Source of the DNA: Schistocerca nitens
Taxonomy: Eukaryota; Arthropoda; Insecta; Orthoptera; Acrididae
Reading direction: 5' to 3'
DNA length: 64,000 bases
Assembly: GCF_023898315.1 (NCBI RefSeq)
Contig: NC_064623.1
Location: forward strand, 17,001,140-17,065,139
A program made the translations under genes and the position numbers. Each line of letters opens with the position of its first letter. Position 1 is the first letter of the stretch. Positions 33,193 through 44,127 of the stretch are shown here, piece by piece. The notes beneath the pieces were generated by a model. It made no database searches and was not told where the DNA came from. It was given only the letters and a program-made list of their open reading frames with translations.

Positions 33193-34376
33193 CACTGAAG
33201 AGCCAAAAAAACTGGTATCGTACATGCAGAAGTGCTGCAGCACGATGTGGTGTGGACTCGAGTAATGTTCGAAGTAGTGCTGGAGGGAATTGTCAACCAT
33301 GAATCCTGCAGGGCTGTTCAAAAATCCGTAGGAGTATGAGTGGGTGGAGATCTCTTCAACAGCACATTGCTAGGCACCCCAGATATGCTCAAGAATGCCT
33401 GGGGAGTTTGGCGGCCAATGGAAGTGTTTCAACTCAGGAGTGTGTTCCTGGAGCCACTCTGTAGCAGTTCTGGATGTTTGTGATGTTGCAGTGCCCTGCT
33501 GGAATTGCCCAAGTCCGTCTGGATGCACAATGGACACGAATGGATTCAGGTGATCACACAGGACGCTTACGTATGTGTCACCTGTCAGAATCGTATCTAG
33601 ACGAATCAGGGGTCTCATATCACTGCAACTGCACACATCGCACACCATTACAGAGTCTCCAACAGCTTGAAAAGTCCCCTACTGACATGCAGGGCCCATC
33701 AATTCATGACGTTGTCTCCATACCCGTACACGTTCATCCGTTTGATAAAATTTGAAACGAGACCCATCCGACCAGGCAACATGTTTCCAGTCATCAACAA
33801 TCGAATGTCGCTGTTGACTGGTCCAGGCGAGGTGTAAAGCTTTGTGTTGTGTAGTCATCAAGGGTACATGAGTAGGTCTTCGGCTCCAAAAGCCTGTATC
33901 GACGATGTTTCGTTTAATGGTTCGCACATTGACACTTGCTAATGGTCCAGCATTGAATTCTGCAGTAATTTGCGGGAGGGTTGCTCTTCTGTGACGTTGA
34001 AACGCTCTCTTCAGTCATCGTTGGTCACGTTCTTATGGGATCTTTTTCTAGCTACGATTATGTCAGAGATTTCATGTTTTGCTGCATTCCTGATATTCAT
34101 GGTACACCTGTCAAGTGGTTGTATGGGAAAATACCCACTTCGGTGCCACCTTGGAGACGCTATGTCCCATCGCTCGTGCGCCGAGTATAATACCTCGTTC
34201 AAACTCAGTTAAATCTTGATAACCTGCCATAGTAGCAGCAGTAACCGGTCTAACATTTGTGGCAGGCACTTGTTGTCTTATAAAGGCGTTGCTGACCGCA
34301 CCGCCGTATTCTGCCCTTTTGTGTATCTCTGTATTTGAATATACATGCATAAACCAGTTTCTTTGGCACTTTAGTG
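33193..34376 (-). mobile_element. Tc1-like transposon, family B, broken
   Basis: It is 1,184 bp with ends CACTGAAGAGCCAAAAAAAC and, on the complement, CACTAAAGTGCCAAAGAAAC, flanked by TA at 33191-33192 and 34377-34378. Minus-strand transposase pieces are MAGYQDLTEFERGIILGARA (start at about 34230), VAWSDGSRFKFYQ (first Asp region) and GLGQFQQGTATSQTS, in which the second catalytic Asp has become Gly, then HFHWPPNSPGILEHIWGA. At least three frame changes are present. Confidence 0.9.
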
Positions 34377-35775
34377 TAATTTGCTGTCAAATGTATAGGT
34401 TGGCTTTACAAGTGATTTAACAAATGAAAATGCTATATTCCTTTTTTTCGGTGAGCGATTAAAGAAAAATGTTCGAACACTAGGCATCTTTTTTTGATTT
34501 GACTAAGGTGTTTGGTTGTTTTGATCGCAAAACGTTGTTCCCGAAGTAGCACCATTATAGAGGACGGGGAGCAGCTCACGACTGGTTCACCTCTTACTTT
34601 AAGAACAGACAGCACAGTGCCGTTCTCCAGAGTATTGGAAATGTCTACGATGTGGTGTCCGAGTGGGGCACAGTTGAATGGGCCCCTCCAGTTCCTTTTT
34701 TTTAATGAATGGTATGCCTTGTAGTATTACAGAGCATTCTAAAATGGTTCTTTTCCCTGATGCCCAATACCTTGGCACTAAAGGATGTTGTGTGGAACAC
34801 TGACACCGTCTTCTACATGGCCTGTACAGAGTGAACTAACGCTAAATCACAGCAAAACCCAACTTTTACATACAGATTGTAACACACAATTCGGCAAAAC
34901 TGTACCTTCTAATTCCACAGAATGGGCATATGATTGGTGAGACTGAACAGTTCAAATTTCTAGGTATTCAAATAGGTAGTAAACTGTCATGGAAAGCCCG
35001 TGTTCAGGATCTTGTTCAAAGACTTATGCTACCAGTTTTACTATTAGAACCGTATCCAAAGTAAGTTATAGTCCGACGCGAAAATAAGTCTACTTTACTT
35101 ATTTTCATTCGCTTGTGACGTATCACATTATATTTGGGTTAACTCTTCCCATTCTGAAAAAGTATTTTTTTGCGCAGAAATGGATGGTTCGGGTAATAAA
35201 TGAGTGGTGTAAGTTTGCAAACCTCTTGCCGACCTCTATTCATTAGTCTGGGTATTCTGACATTGGCCTCTTAATATATACATATATTCTTTAATGTCAT
35301 TTCTTGTTAAAAATATCAAGATTAGCAAATTACCAGCTTTCACTCAGTTAGTAGTAGGTAGAAATCCAATCTGCATTTGGATCGCACCCCTTGACTCTTG
35401 TGCAGATGGGCGTGCAGTATACTGCTGCATCAGTTTTCAAGAAGCTAGCACAAGAATTCAAAAATCTTAGCAGTAATCCAAGAGTTATCAGATCTAGATT
35501 GAAGAGTTTCCTCATGGGTCACTCCTTATATTCTGTTGGGGAGTTACTTGAAAAAATAAGCTAATTCCTGTGTTACATTGTTGATTGTGTTTATATAAAC
35601 TTTTAGCTTGTCGTCTTTTTAGGATTCATAAGCATATTTTTAGCTGTTGTTACTTTTTTGTTGTAATTTCATGTACTGACACATTCCATGACCATGGAGA
35701 TTTATTTCTCAATTTGGTCCTACGTAACTAGACATGTAAATATGAAAAAACATTAAATACATCTGGTTCCTGGGG

Positions 35776-35900
35776 TAGTATGTTCATCTGAGTGAGGTGT
35801 TCAATCTTTATATATCGTCTGAAGGTTGTTTAGAAAGCGCAATAAGTTGTGCGTTCAGGAAAATGGGGACGTGTTTGAACACCTCACTTAAGTGAACATT
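35776..35900. repeat. Short hairpin repeat
   Basis: GTTCATCTGAGTGAGGTGTTCAA at the left is matched by the complement TTGAACACCTCACTTAAGTGAAC about 75 bases later. It is a possible MITE or palindrome. 35901-36235 holds nothing recognised. Confidence 0.55.
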
Positions 35901-36239
35901 CGACCACTAGAAGGCCCACCTGGACACAAACAATTATGTACACCATGTTGCTTTTACCCCTATAACTTTTGAACGCGTCTAGCTCCCCAATTACAATTGA
36001 TATAAAATTGATTTAAGCTGTTCTGTAGACAGTTGGTTTCAATAAATAGGCTAGATGATAGTAAAAAAACAATATTTTGTTTAAAAAATTATAGTTCATT
36101 GTTTTATTTGCTGGAAAATGACTAAATTAACAATGCTCGTAACACCACAGAAGGACAAGAGTGGGTACGTAGGACATCTGCAGTTAAGAAGCATGATAAT
36201 TAATTTAGAGAGATCCGCTGCAGTTGTACTAATATTTAT

Positions 36240-36545
36240 TCAAAACACGACCGATTTCAGGACTTTAGACCGATGACCTCACTGTCTGGTCTCCTCCCTC
36301 AAAACAACCGATTTCGAGATTTTAAAATCCCATCTTCAAGTGTGTGCAATTATTGTTTTCGATAACAACATGCGGTTGGGTCAATCAGTGCAAGAGCTCT
36401 ACTCATTGCGTGTTGACGGAAACCGTGTACCAATGGACCGCCGCCGTACGATAGGAACCCCAACAACTACCGTCACACACCTGAAGAAGGGATTATAAAA
36501 TCTCGAAACTGGTGGTGGTGTGAATAGTTTGAATAAATACTGAGG
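36240..36545. repeat. Fold-back repeats with hammerhead-like core
   Basis: The segment has TATTTATTCAAA at its left and TTTGAATAAATA at its right. CTGAAGA at 36481-36487, a GGGAT/ATCTC stem and GAAAC at 36505-36509 lie in the right arm. The complement of 36300-36343 carries TTGAAGA, a stem and GAAAT. It is a rearranged pair of the same kind of element as 9038-9359. 36546-36820 is unassigned. Confidence 0.55.
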
Positions 36546-36831
36546 CGTTACTTTCGTTTTGCCTCAGGTTACAATAGGAAGTAATTATGTTTTCTATATC
36601 GAGATATAAGTTTTTCTTTGATTGCCAGCAGCTTCAATACTTCCCTGGGTGAAATGAATATTTGACGCATTTGTTTATTTCTTTTCATCATTTCACAAAG
36701 AGGTCACACGCCGTTTATATGTATACTCCTTGTTCCATCCTGTATGAGTGTGCATGGGTATGAATGGAAGTCAAGTGTAGCGGGAGCATGGACCAAAGGG
36801 AACAGTTTAAGGGAACAGCAGTCATTGCCAA

Positions 36832-37032
36832 AAAAATGGTTCAAATGGCTCTGAGCACTATGGGACTCAACTGCTGAGGTCATAAGTCCCCTAGAACTTA
36901 GAACTACTTAAACCTACCTAACCTAAGGACAACACACACATCCATGCCCGAGGCAGGATTCGAACCTGCGACCGTAGCGGTCGCGCGGTTCCAGACTGTA
37001 GCGCCAGAACCGCTCGGCCACCAGCGGCCGGC
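36832..37032 (-). mobile_element. tRNA-derived SINE, full length
   Basis: Common family with the complement of GGTTCGAATCC. An exact 11-bp target duplication GTCATTGCCAA flanks it at 36821-36831 and 37033-37043. Confidence 0.93.
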
Positions 37033-37043
37033 GTCATTGCCAA

Positions 37044-38464
37044 CATTACAAGAATAACGGCAGGTAGGCCAGAGCAGCAAGCAAAGATGAAAACAGGCAC
37101 GAGGGTAGGTTACAAAGTTGGTGCGGGGGTGAGGTGCGTCTCCCCACCACCGCGTTTGAATAGGAACGTTGGTCGGATGTTGGCGCGTGGAGGGCACTGT
37201 GGGCCCAGCCATGAGATGGACCGGACGCGGGAGCACAGCAGCTCGCAGATTTGGTGAGATAGAAATGAGGTAATACGGCTAAAACTTCACGACAGGGCAC
37301 GCATTCAACATACCTTCATCGGTACACGTCATGGTTTTAATTTATTTGCAATAGTTTTCTCTGAAATGTGTTTGTGAAATTTAGCTTTGTGGTAGTGAGC
37401 ATGCAACAGGAACCATCAGTTCATGTAGCTATTTCCCGAGTTATAAGCTTCACTTTTAGCTCAATGAGTGCAGATTGCGTATCGGATGGTAGATCGAGAA
37501 ATTTCTGTCGCGAAATTTAATTATTTTTGGTACTTTCTTTGTGAGTTCAGTTTGCACTTCATTTTGGCGCCAATAGTACATCATTTTTGCCCAAAATCTT
37601 TTCTCTGATAGAGGTTATCTATCTTCAGCAGTGGCCTACCTTAAATTTCTAGTGGTGTAATTCATGCATGACGATAAGTGAGTCTTAAAGAATGAATGAC
37701 GATTTTCCCGCTGAAGACGGTGTGGCCCACTTATGTATTTTTTGTGTTATTATGAAATTATGTGTCATATATTTTTTGTGTTATTATGAAGTTATGTGTC
37801 ATATATGAAATTATTCGTGTAGCGTTTTCGTTTTATCATTGTCCTACCCATCAGAGGTAACGCTGAAGTTTTGTAACTAAAGAAAAATTGTAATGTGTCG
37901 GCTTCTAAAGTTTTCATCAAAGTAGAAAATAAATCTATTAAATGAGAGTCAGCATTTCAGTTAAGAAATAGTCCCCCAGTCACCTGACACATGAAATGGG
38001 TAGGATGTATCTTATTCAGTCCGATTTTCTAAAGTTAATGAAAGACAGAAATAATCTGCAATGTGAATTTAGATAGGCTACCAGCTGCTATAGGACGGCT
38101 TTGAGTTCAACCATCCCAGAACGTGTTATCTTAGAGAAACTCGCACCAGTTTCCGTTGCGTATATTTCAAAAATAATTAATTTGTTTATGAAGTTAATCA
38201 AATAAGGGTCACAATATAGACGCCGTTTCTTATGGGCCTGGTATATTAGCAGCCAGGACGCAAAATCGGGAACAATTCTCTAAGGTAATGCGGGGAGATG
38301 GTCACACAGGTTCAATATAAACTAAAAATATATAAAGAACCAGCATGCAGCCAACCAGCAGTCCTATAGCAATATTAATAAAACTGAAGAGGATCTCTCT
38401 AACTTAATTACCGCAGATGGAGTAGTTTTTTTTACTTTTTATACTACATAAATATTTTTTCGCT
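37044..38464. other. Unassigned AT-rich sequence
   Basis: No gene recognised. A short direct repeat (TTATGTGTCATATATTTTTTGTG and a neighbour at 37740-37800) is the only structure noted. Confidence 0.3.
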
Positions 38465-39410
38465 TTTTATTTTGCAAACTGCAGAGAAAAACAACTCATT
38501 TAAATTTCAGACCTACATCCCAACATCGTTTCGCTGCAGAATTCTTAAACATATTCTCAGTTCAGATATAGTAAATTTTCTCGAGATCGACAAGCTCATA
38601 TCTACAAATCAGCACTGGTTTAGAAATCATCGTTCGTGCGAAAATCAGCTTGCCCTTGCCTCACGTGATATATTGCGAACTGTGGATGAAGAGCAACAGG
38701 CAGATTCCATATATCTAGATGTTCGAAAAATCATTTAACATGGTGCCCCATTGCAGACTGTTAGAGGTTTCCAAATATTTGAGTGGCTCGAAGACTTCTT
38801 AAGTAATAGAACCCTTTATGTTGTCCTCGATGGCGAGTGTTCATCAGAGACAAGGGATCATCAGGAGTGTCTCAGGGAAGTGTGACATACGCAATGATCT
38901 GATGGACACGGGAACAGCGATCTGTGGCTGTTTGCTGATGACGCTGTGGTGAACGGGAAGATGCAGAAGTTGAGTGACTGTAGGATTATACAAGATGAAT
39001 TAGAAAGAATTTCTAGTTGATGTGATGAATTGCAGCTATCCCCAAATGTAGAAAAAAATAATTTAAAGGAGATGAGTAGGAAAAAGAATCCTGTGATGTT
39101 TGAATACAGCATCGGTAGTGTGCTGTTTGACACAGTCACCTCCATTAAATATCTGAGCATAATGTTGCAAAGCGATATGAAATGGAATGGATACATAAGG
39201 TCAGTTGTAGGGAAGGCTTCTTTTGTTGCCAGAATTTTGGGAAAGTATAGTTGTTCTATAAAGAAGGCGGTGAATAGAACACTAGTGCGATCCATTCCTG
39301 AGTAGTGTTCAAATGTTTGGGGTTCCCAACCGGTCGGATTAAAGGGAGACCACGAAACAGTTCATACACGTGCTGCTAGATTTGTTATTTGGTAATCCCT
39401 GGGCGAAGAC
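38465..39410 (+). mobile_element. CR1/Jockey-type LINE, RT region
   Basis: Blocks read TSFRCRILKHILSSDIVNFL and NQHWFRNHRSCENQLALASRDI near 38500-38680, SIYLDVRK (motif A) near 38710, WLFADDAVV (the active-site FADDA box) near 38930, and SIKYLSIMLQSDMKWN and ILGKYSCSIKKAVNRTLVRS to 39300. Small indels and stops interrupt it. It is the same group as 17160-18725. Confidence 0.8.
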
Positions 39411-39850
39411 GACGTTATTTTGAGAAACACTGTTGATGCTATTTTCCTTGAGGTAGATGCTATTTTCCTTGACTTCCGGAAGGCGTTCGATACAGTTCCG
39501 CATTGTCGCCTGATAAACAAAGTAAGGGCCTACGGAATATCAGACCAGCTGTGTGGCTGGATTGAAGAGTTTTTAGCAAACAGAACACAGCATGTTGTTC
39601 TCAATGGAGAGACGTCTACAGACGTTAAAGTAACCTCTGGCGTGCCACAGGGGAGTGTTATGGGACCATTACTTTTCACAATATATATAAATGACCTAGT
39701 AGATAGTGCGGAAGTTCCATGCGGCTTTTCACGGATGTCGTTCTTCCCGCGAACCATACGCGACTGGAACAGAAAAGGGAGGTAATGGCAGTGGCACGTA
39801 AAGTGCCCTCCGCCACACACCGTTGGGTGGCTTGCGGAATATTAATGTAG
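39411..39850 (+). mobile_element. LINE copy with internal deletion
   Basis: A second, separate copy reads [19 protein letters not shown] (motif A) and [20 protein letters not shown] (motif B) without interruption, then jumps to [16 protein letters not shown]-stop near 39782, the normal C-terminus. The stretch holding the FADDA box and thumb is missing, an internal deletion of several hundred bases. It ends in the TAATGTAGATGTAG tail typical of the family. Confidence 0.85.
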
Positions 39851-40384
39851 ATGTAGAAAATTTAGAGAGTCAGCATTTCAAGCTGACTGGAGAACGATTC
39901 TACTTCTGCCACGTACACTTCGAGAAAGGACGTCGAAGATAAGAGAAACTAGTATCGTTTGGAGCCTTATGGACAGCCTTGCGATTGGAACAGGAAAGAA
40001 AATGGCTGTTAGAAATACTGGGTACACGTCGCCATGCACCGTAAGGTAAGGTATGTATGTAGAAACACCCTGTATATTGCGGTAAGTATGTTGTTAGTTA
40101 GATCTGATACAGAATACCATATTCAGAATTTACTATGGTGCATAAAAGCCCGCAGTTTACTTTTGTTCGTGTAAGGTACGACACTAAACACAAAATAACA
40201 GACAGGTAGATTTGAACTGTGATCGCTGTCAGGGAGGGGAAATGATAAAACACTATACTTAAAGATAGACGAAAAGAAACCGGCGTGGCTGATTGAGAAA
40301 TGAAGAGAGGTAGAAGCGTAACCGATAAATAGTGGGAGCATTTGCTTTAATGTTTGACAGAGCACTCCCCGCGTACGTTAATGT
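39851..40384. other. Unassigned sequence
   Basis: No gene or repeat boundary recognised. Confidence 0.3.
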
Positions 40385-40505
40385 TGCATGGGGGCTTAAT
40401 TAAAAAGAAAAGACTAATATTAATGAATAAATGCAATAATTTTACTAGCTGTGTGACCGGTTACGAAGTCTCGTAACCGGTTGGCCCTGACTATTATTAG
40501 CACGC
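40385..40505 (+). repeat. Dispersed repeat, copy 2
   Basis: Inverted match to 2060-2190, including GGGGGCTTAATTA and TACGAAGTCTCGTAACC. Confidence 0.6.
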
Positions 40506-40506
40506 A

Positions 40507-40654
40507 AGGTCATCAGTCCCCTAGAACTACTTAAACCTAACTAACCTAAGGACATCACACACACCCATACCCGAGGCAGGATTCGAACCTTCGACCGTAG
40601 CGGTCGCGCGGTTCCAGAGTGTAGCGCCTAGAACCGCTCGGCCACCCCGGCCGG
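40507..40654 (-). mobile_element. tRNA-derived SINE, 3' truncated
   Basis: Head and most of the body of the common family on the minus strand; the terminal GAACCATTT portion is missing. It abuts the dispersed repeat. Confidence 0.88.
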
Positions 40655-40859
40655 CGATGTCAGTAGAGATGCAGGAACAGCAGAGTGGGTTGGTCAGCAG
40701 AATTTGGTGACTTTGAATGTCGACTGGGCAATCGATGTCAGCAGAGATCAAAACCATCAAACATTTCAACCTTTCTGAAACCGCATTTGTTGACAGTTGG
40801 TGATACGTTTGTGAAGCGGAAACGTGGAGGAATAACCACAGCTAAAGCAAGGTCAGGAG

Positions 40860-41200
40860 CGCCAACGGCCTTGCCACAGTGGCAACACCGGTTCCCGTCA
40901 AATCACCGAAGCTAAGCGCCGTTGGGCTGGGCTAGCACTTGGATGGGTGACCATCTGGTCTGCTGAGTGCTGTTGGCAAGCGGGGTGCACTCAGCCCTTG
41001 TGAGGCAAACTGAGGCGCTACTTGAGTGAGAAGTAACGGCTCTGGTCTCTTACACTGACATACGGCCAGGAGAATGGTGTGCTGACCACACACCCCTCCA
41101 CATCCGCATCCAGCGACGCCTCTGGGCTGAGGATGACACGGCGGCCGGTCGGTACCGTTGGGCCTTTGTGGCCTGTTCAGGCGGAGCTTAGTTTTTTTTA
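40860..41200 (+). mobile_element. 5S rRNA-derived SINE, copy 3
   Basis: It shows the 5S-like head (GATCACCGAAGCTAAGCGCC, CTTGGATGGGTGACC) and the same body as copies 1 and 2, ending GGCGGAGCTTAGTTTTTTTTA. Flanks GCAAGGTCAGGAG (40847-40859) and GCAATGTCAGGAG (41201-41213) are a 13-bp target duplication with one mismatch. Confidence 0.92.
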
Positions 41201-41548
41201 GCAATGTCAGGAGGATTTGATTTACTGATGCACTGGGATAATCGAGCATTGCTGAGGATGGTTAAAAGAACCCGAATGACATCAGCAGATGGAATGCCTT
41301 GTGAGTTCCAGAGTGCCACTGGCAGTCCAGCTAGAGCCATGATTGTGTTTGGGGATTTGAAGAGAATGGGACACAATGGTGGAGGATTTCTCCATAGCCA
41401 ACACGTGTCTTTAGTCAGTGCTGTGTGGCGCTTGAGGTGGTGTAAAGAGCGAGGCCATTAGACAGCAGGTGACTGGAGGCGAGTGATTTGGACTGACGAC
41501 TCACGCTGTACCCTGCAACAATCCGCTGGAAGCTGTGTGTGGTTTGGG

Positions 41549-43140
41549 AACTTATGGGCGCCCAACGGTGAGGTTATCAGCGTCCTCACATCAATGAAAA
41601 CAAACGAATGTGGATAAGAACGAAAACTGTCGTACACGCATGCACACGAAACGACCACATATTGACTATCGCACAGGCACTCTCACATGCATTAAAACCA
41701 ATGAGGAGGCAAGATAGCCAATCGAGAAAAAGGTGGGAAAACAAACCACAAAAGAGCTAAAAGACCAGCACAGGGAAAAGAGACTGGCCTACCACTTACA
41801 AAAAAATTTGGGTGAGCCAGCCACCTAGTTGACACATTAAAAATATCTCCCCAAAATCTTGTTAAAAATGTGGGACAAATCACAGAACTTTAAAACCCGA
41901 ACCACATTCGTTTTGAGCATTGCATAAAACAGACTGCAGATCCGTCGGCAAATCCGCTGCAGTCCGCTGGTCAACAAATAAAATGCAGTCCAATAAAACG
42001 TGGTGCACCGTGATCTCCACGCCACAAGCACCACACATCGCAGGGTCCTCTCGCCAGGGTAAAAATCCGTGCGTCATAGGACTGTGGCCGATGCGAAGAC
42101 GAGTAAGGATGACCTCGTCCCATCGACGTGACTGGAAGAAAATACGCCACGGCCGAGTCGTGGGCTTGATCACACTGGGCTTGTTGTCGGTCACTTCTAG
42201 CCACTCATGTTCCCATCGACACAGGACTTTACACCTCAACAGCGAGGTGAGGGTAAGCAGTGGGATAGCACACTGAAAGACCTGACGGTCACGACACGCC
42301 TCCTTGGCTGCTCGATCAGCCCTTTCATTCCCCAGAATTCCCGCGTGCTCTGGTGCCCAGCAGAAAGACACCTGCTTCCCCAGTCACTGTAGTTGGAGGA
42401 GGGCGTCGTGTATAGTCTGGGTTCCTCTATCTGCTGGGTACAAACGCCTGGAGAGAGTAAAGGGCTCTCAAAGAATCTGAACAGAGGAGAAATCTAACAC
42501 TGGGAGAAAGTCTCATGTGCTCCATTGCCTGCAAGATGGCATATAATTCTGCGTCCAAGACGGTAAATTCGGGAGGCAGTTTGACCTTGAGGACACGATC
42601 CAGGAAGACGACAGAGCAACCAACAGAGTCACCCTGCTTAGACCCATGCGTAAAAACAGCTACATGGTCGTGGTGCTCAGATAAAACGGCAGAAAAGACC
42701 AGATTAAAAACGGAAGCAGGGGTGCTATCTCTCCTGTACCGCACCAATTCTAAAATCACTCTGGGCCTCTCCAGTAACCAGGGTGGCAGGCGGTTAAAAC
42801 CCTGGATTTGGGGTTGTACAGACTCCACACCAAAGGACTCTAGCACACGTATCCCAAATGGCAACGTAGCCTGGGGACGGTGGGAAAAAAGGCGGTCCAG
42901 AGGCGGATGACCAACAGTGTGATGAGCAGGCGAGGTTGGAGCTGCAAGAAACTTACAAGCCTGGCGCACCAGCAGGAGCTGCCGACGGATGGTGAGTGGC
43001 GGTTCGCCATACTCAGCACAGAGGCTGGGTACGGGACTGGTCCGATAAGCACCCGTGGCCAGTCGGATCCCAGCATGGTGGACAGCGTCAAGGATCTGCA
43101 AATAAGACGGCCTCGCTGACCCGTACGCTGTCCGCCGGAA
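41549..43140 (-). mobile_element. RNase H-bearing LINE (I-like group), 5' truncated
   Basis: On the minus strand, 43185-42427 carries the end of the reverse transcriptase (ILDAVHHAGIRLATGAYRTS) and RNase H blocks VAVFTHGSKQ, VLDAELYAI and CSDSLRAL. After a frameshift near 42400 comes APEHAGILGNERADRAAKEA (last RNase H motif), then HSPMTHGFL and CGACGVEITVHHVLLDC, the Cys/His-rich C-terminus. TGGTTTGGG flanks it at 41540-41548 and 43141-43149 (9-bp target duplication). It lacks the endonuclease and most of the RT. It is a LINE, not an LTR element. Confidence 0.85.
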
Positions 43141-44127
43141 TGGTTTGGGGTTTGCGAATGACTGGAGAACGTTGTTTGCCATCATGTGTAGTGCCCACAG
43201 TGAAGTACAGACGAGGTAGTGTTACAGTTTGGTGGTGTTTCTCGTGATCAGAGTGTGATCCTCCTGTCACGTTTGACAAAAAGCTGAATGCGGAACTATA
43301 TGACCATGTTTTGCAGCGCTGTGTACTGAGAACAGCAGAGGAACATTTGCGAGGTGGTGACAGTTTATATCAGGCTGGACAGTGCACCCTGTGATAAAAC
43401 TGCATCTGCGAGGCAATAGTTTGTAGACAATAACATTCCTGAAATGGACTGGACAACCTGGAGTCCCATCCCAAACACAATGCAACACAATCGGGACGTC
43501 ACTCTGTACAGCAGTGTCCTCCTCTGGTTTCTTTTCCTGATCAAGAGTGGGCTGTCAGTCCTCAACAGACCTTCAGAAACCTCACTTAAAGTGCCTGCGA
43601 GAAGGTTCAAGCTGTGATGAACGTGAAGGCTGGACACACACCATACCGATATCCACTATTGTGTGTCTGAATCCTTTTGATCAGCTATTGTGCAAAGTGT
43701 TTCATAGTTATATGCTAACCTGCAGCAAGTGCGTTCCTTGGGGCAGATGAGGCAGAGAAACGTACATACAAATCAGGGCTAAAGTGGTTTTTGACGAGGC
43801 TACGCATCTTGAAAGAAGCTTACTTGAAATGTGTTACTCAGTGAGAAAGCAATGAAAACTGGCACACAGGCGACGCTGGCAGGGCACGTTACCACACGAC
43901 GCGGCATGACAGCAACTAACGAGCTTCCCGCCCAACATACTCCACAAGCTATCGTGTCAAGTGTTATTTATTCCAGTCTTTGATCACAATATAAATTCTT
44001 TAGACGATGATCTGTTTCAGTCCGTAATGACCATCCTCAGATCTGTTTTACACCATCTCCTACAGTTATAAGGCCGTAATGGCATCGTCAAAACATATAA
44101 ATATAATCAGCATACCATCGTCATATA

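Larger units (their letters stand above)
31380..35755 (+). mobile_element. CR1/Jockey-type LINE carrying three insertions
   Basis: LINE sequence appears in three separated pieces: about 31380-31482 (VDNFRPI), 33110-33192 (AFAEVTEKTVYERLIDHFF, RT motif 1) and 34377-35755. The third piece holds FFDLTKVFGCFDR (RT motif A) near 34490, FKFLGIQIGSKLSW near 34950 and the C-terminus SRLKSFLMGHSLYSVGELL near 35500, then a 3' untranslated tail ending AAACATTAAATA. Removing the SINE (31483-33109) and the Tc1 (33193-34376) makes the flanks continuous, and target duplications support this. The LINE is the oldest layer and is broken by many stops. Confidence 0.75.
40655..43830 (+). mobile_element. Tc1-like transposon with two nested insertions
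   Basis: Tc1 sequence appears in three pieces: 40655-40859 (helix-turn-helix, KRKRGGITTAKARSGAP), 41201-41548 (MSADGMP..., LRWCKERGH near 41450) and 43141-43830 (MTGERCLPSCVVPTVKYRRG, VTVWWCFS). A 5S SINE and a LINE separate them, each bounded by target duplications. The C-terminal half after WWCFS is badly eroded. I could not find terminal repeats, so the outer limits are approximate. Confidence 0.7.

Noticed and set aside
41880-43185. An LTR-retrotransposon RNase H
   Set aside because: The Cys/His C-terminus (THGFL, CGACG...HHVLLDC), the 9-bp target duplication and 5' truncation fit an RNase H-bearing LINE.
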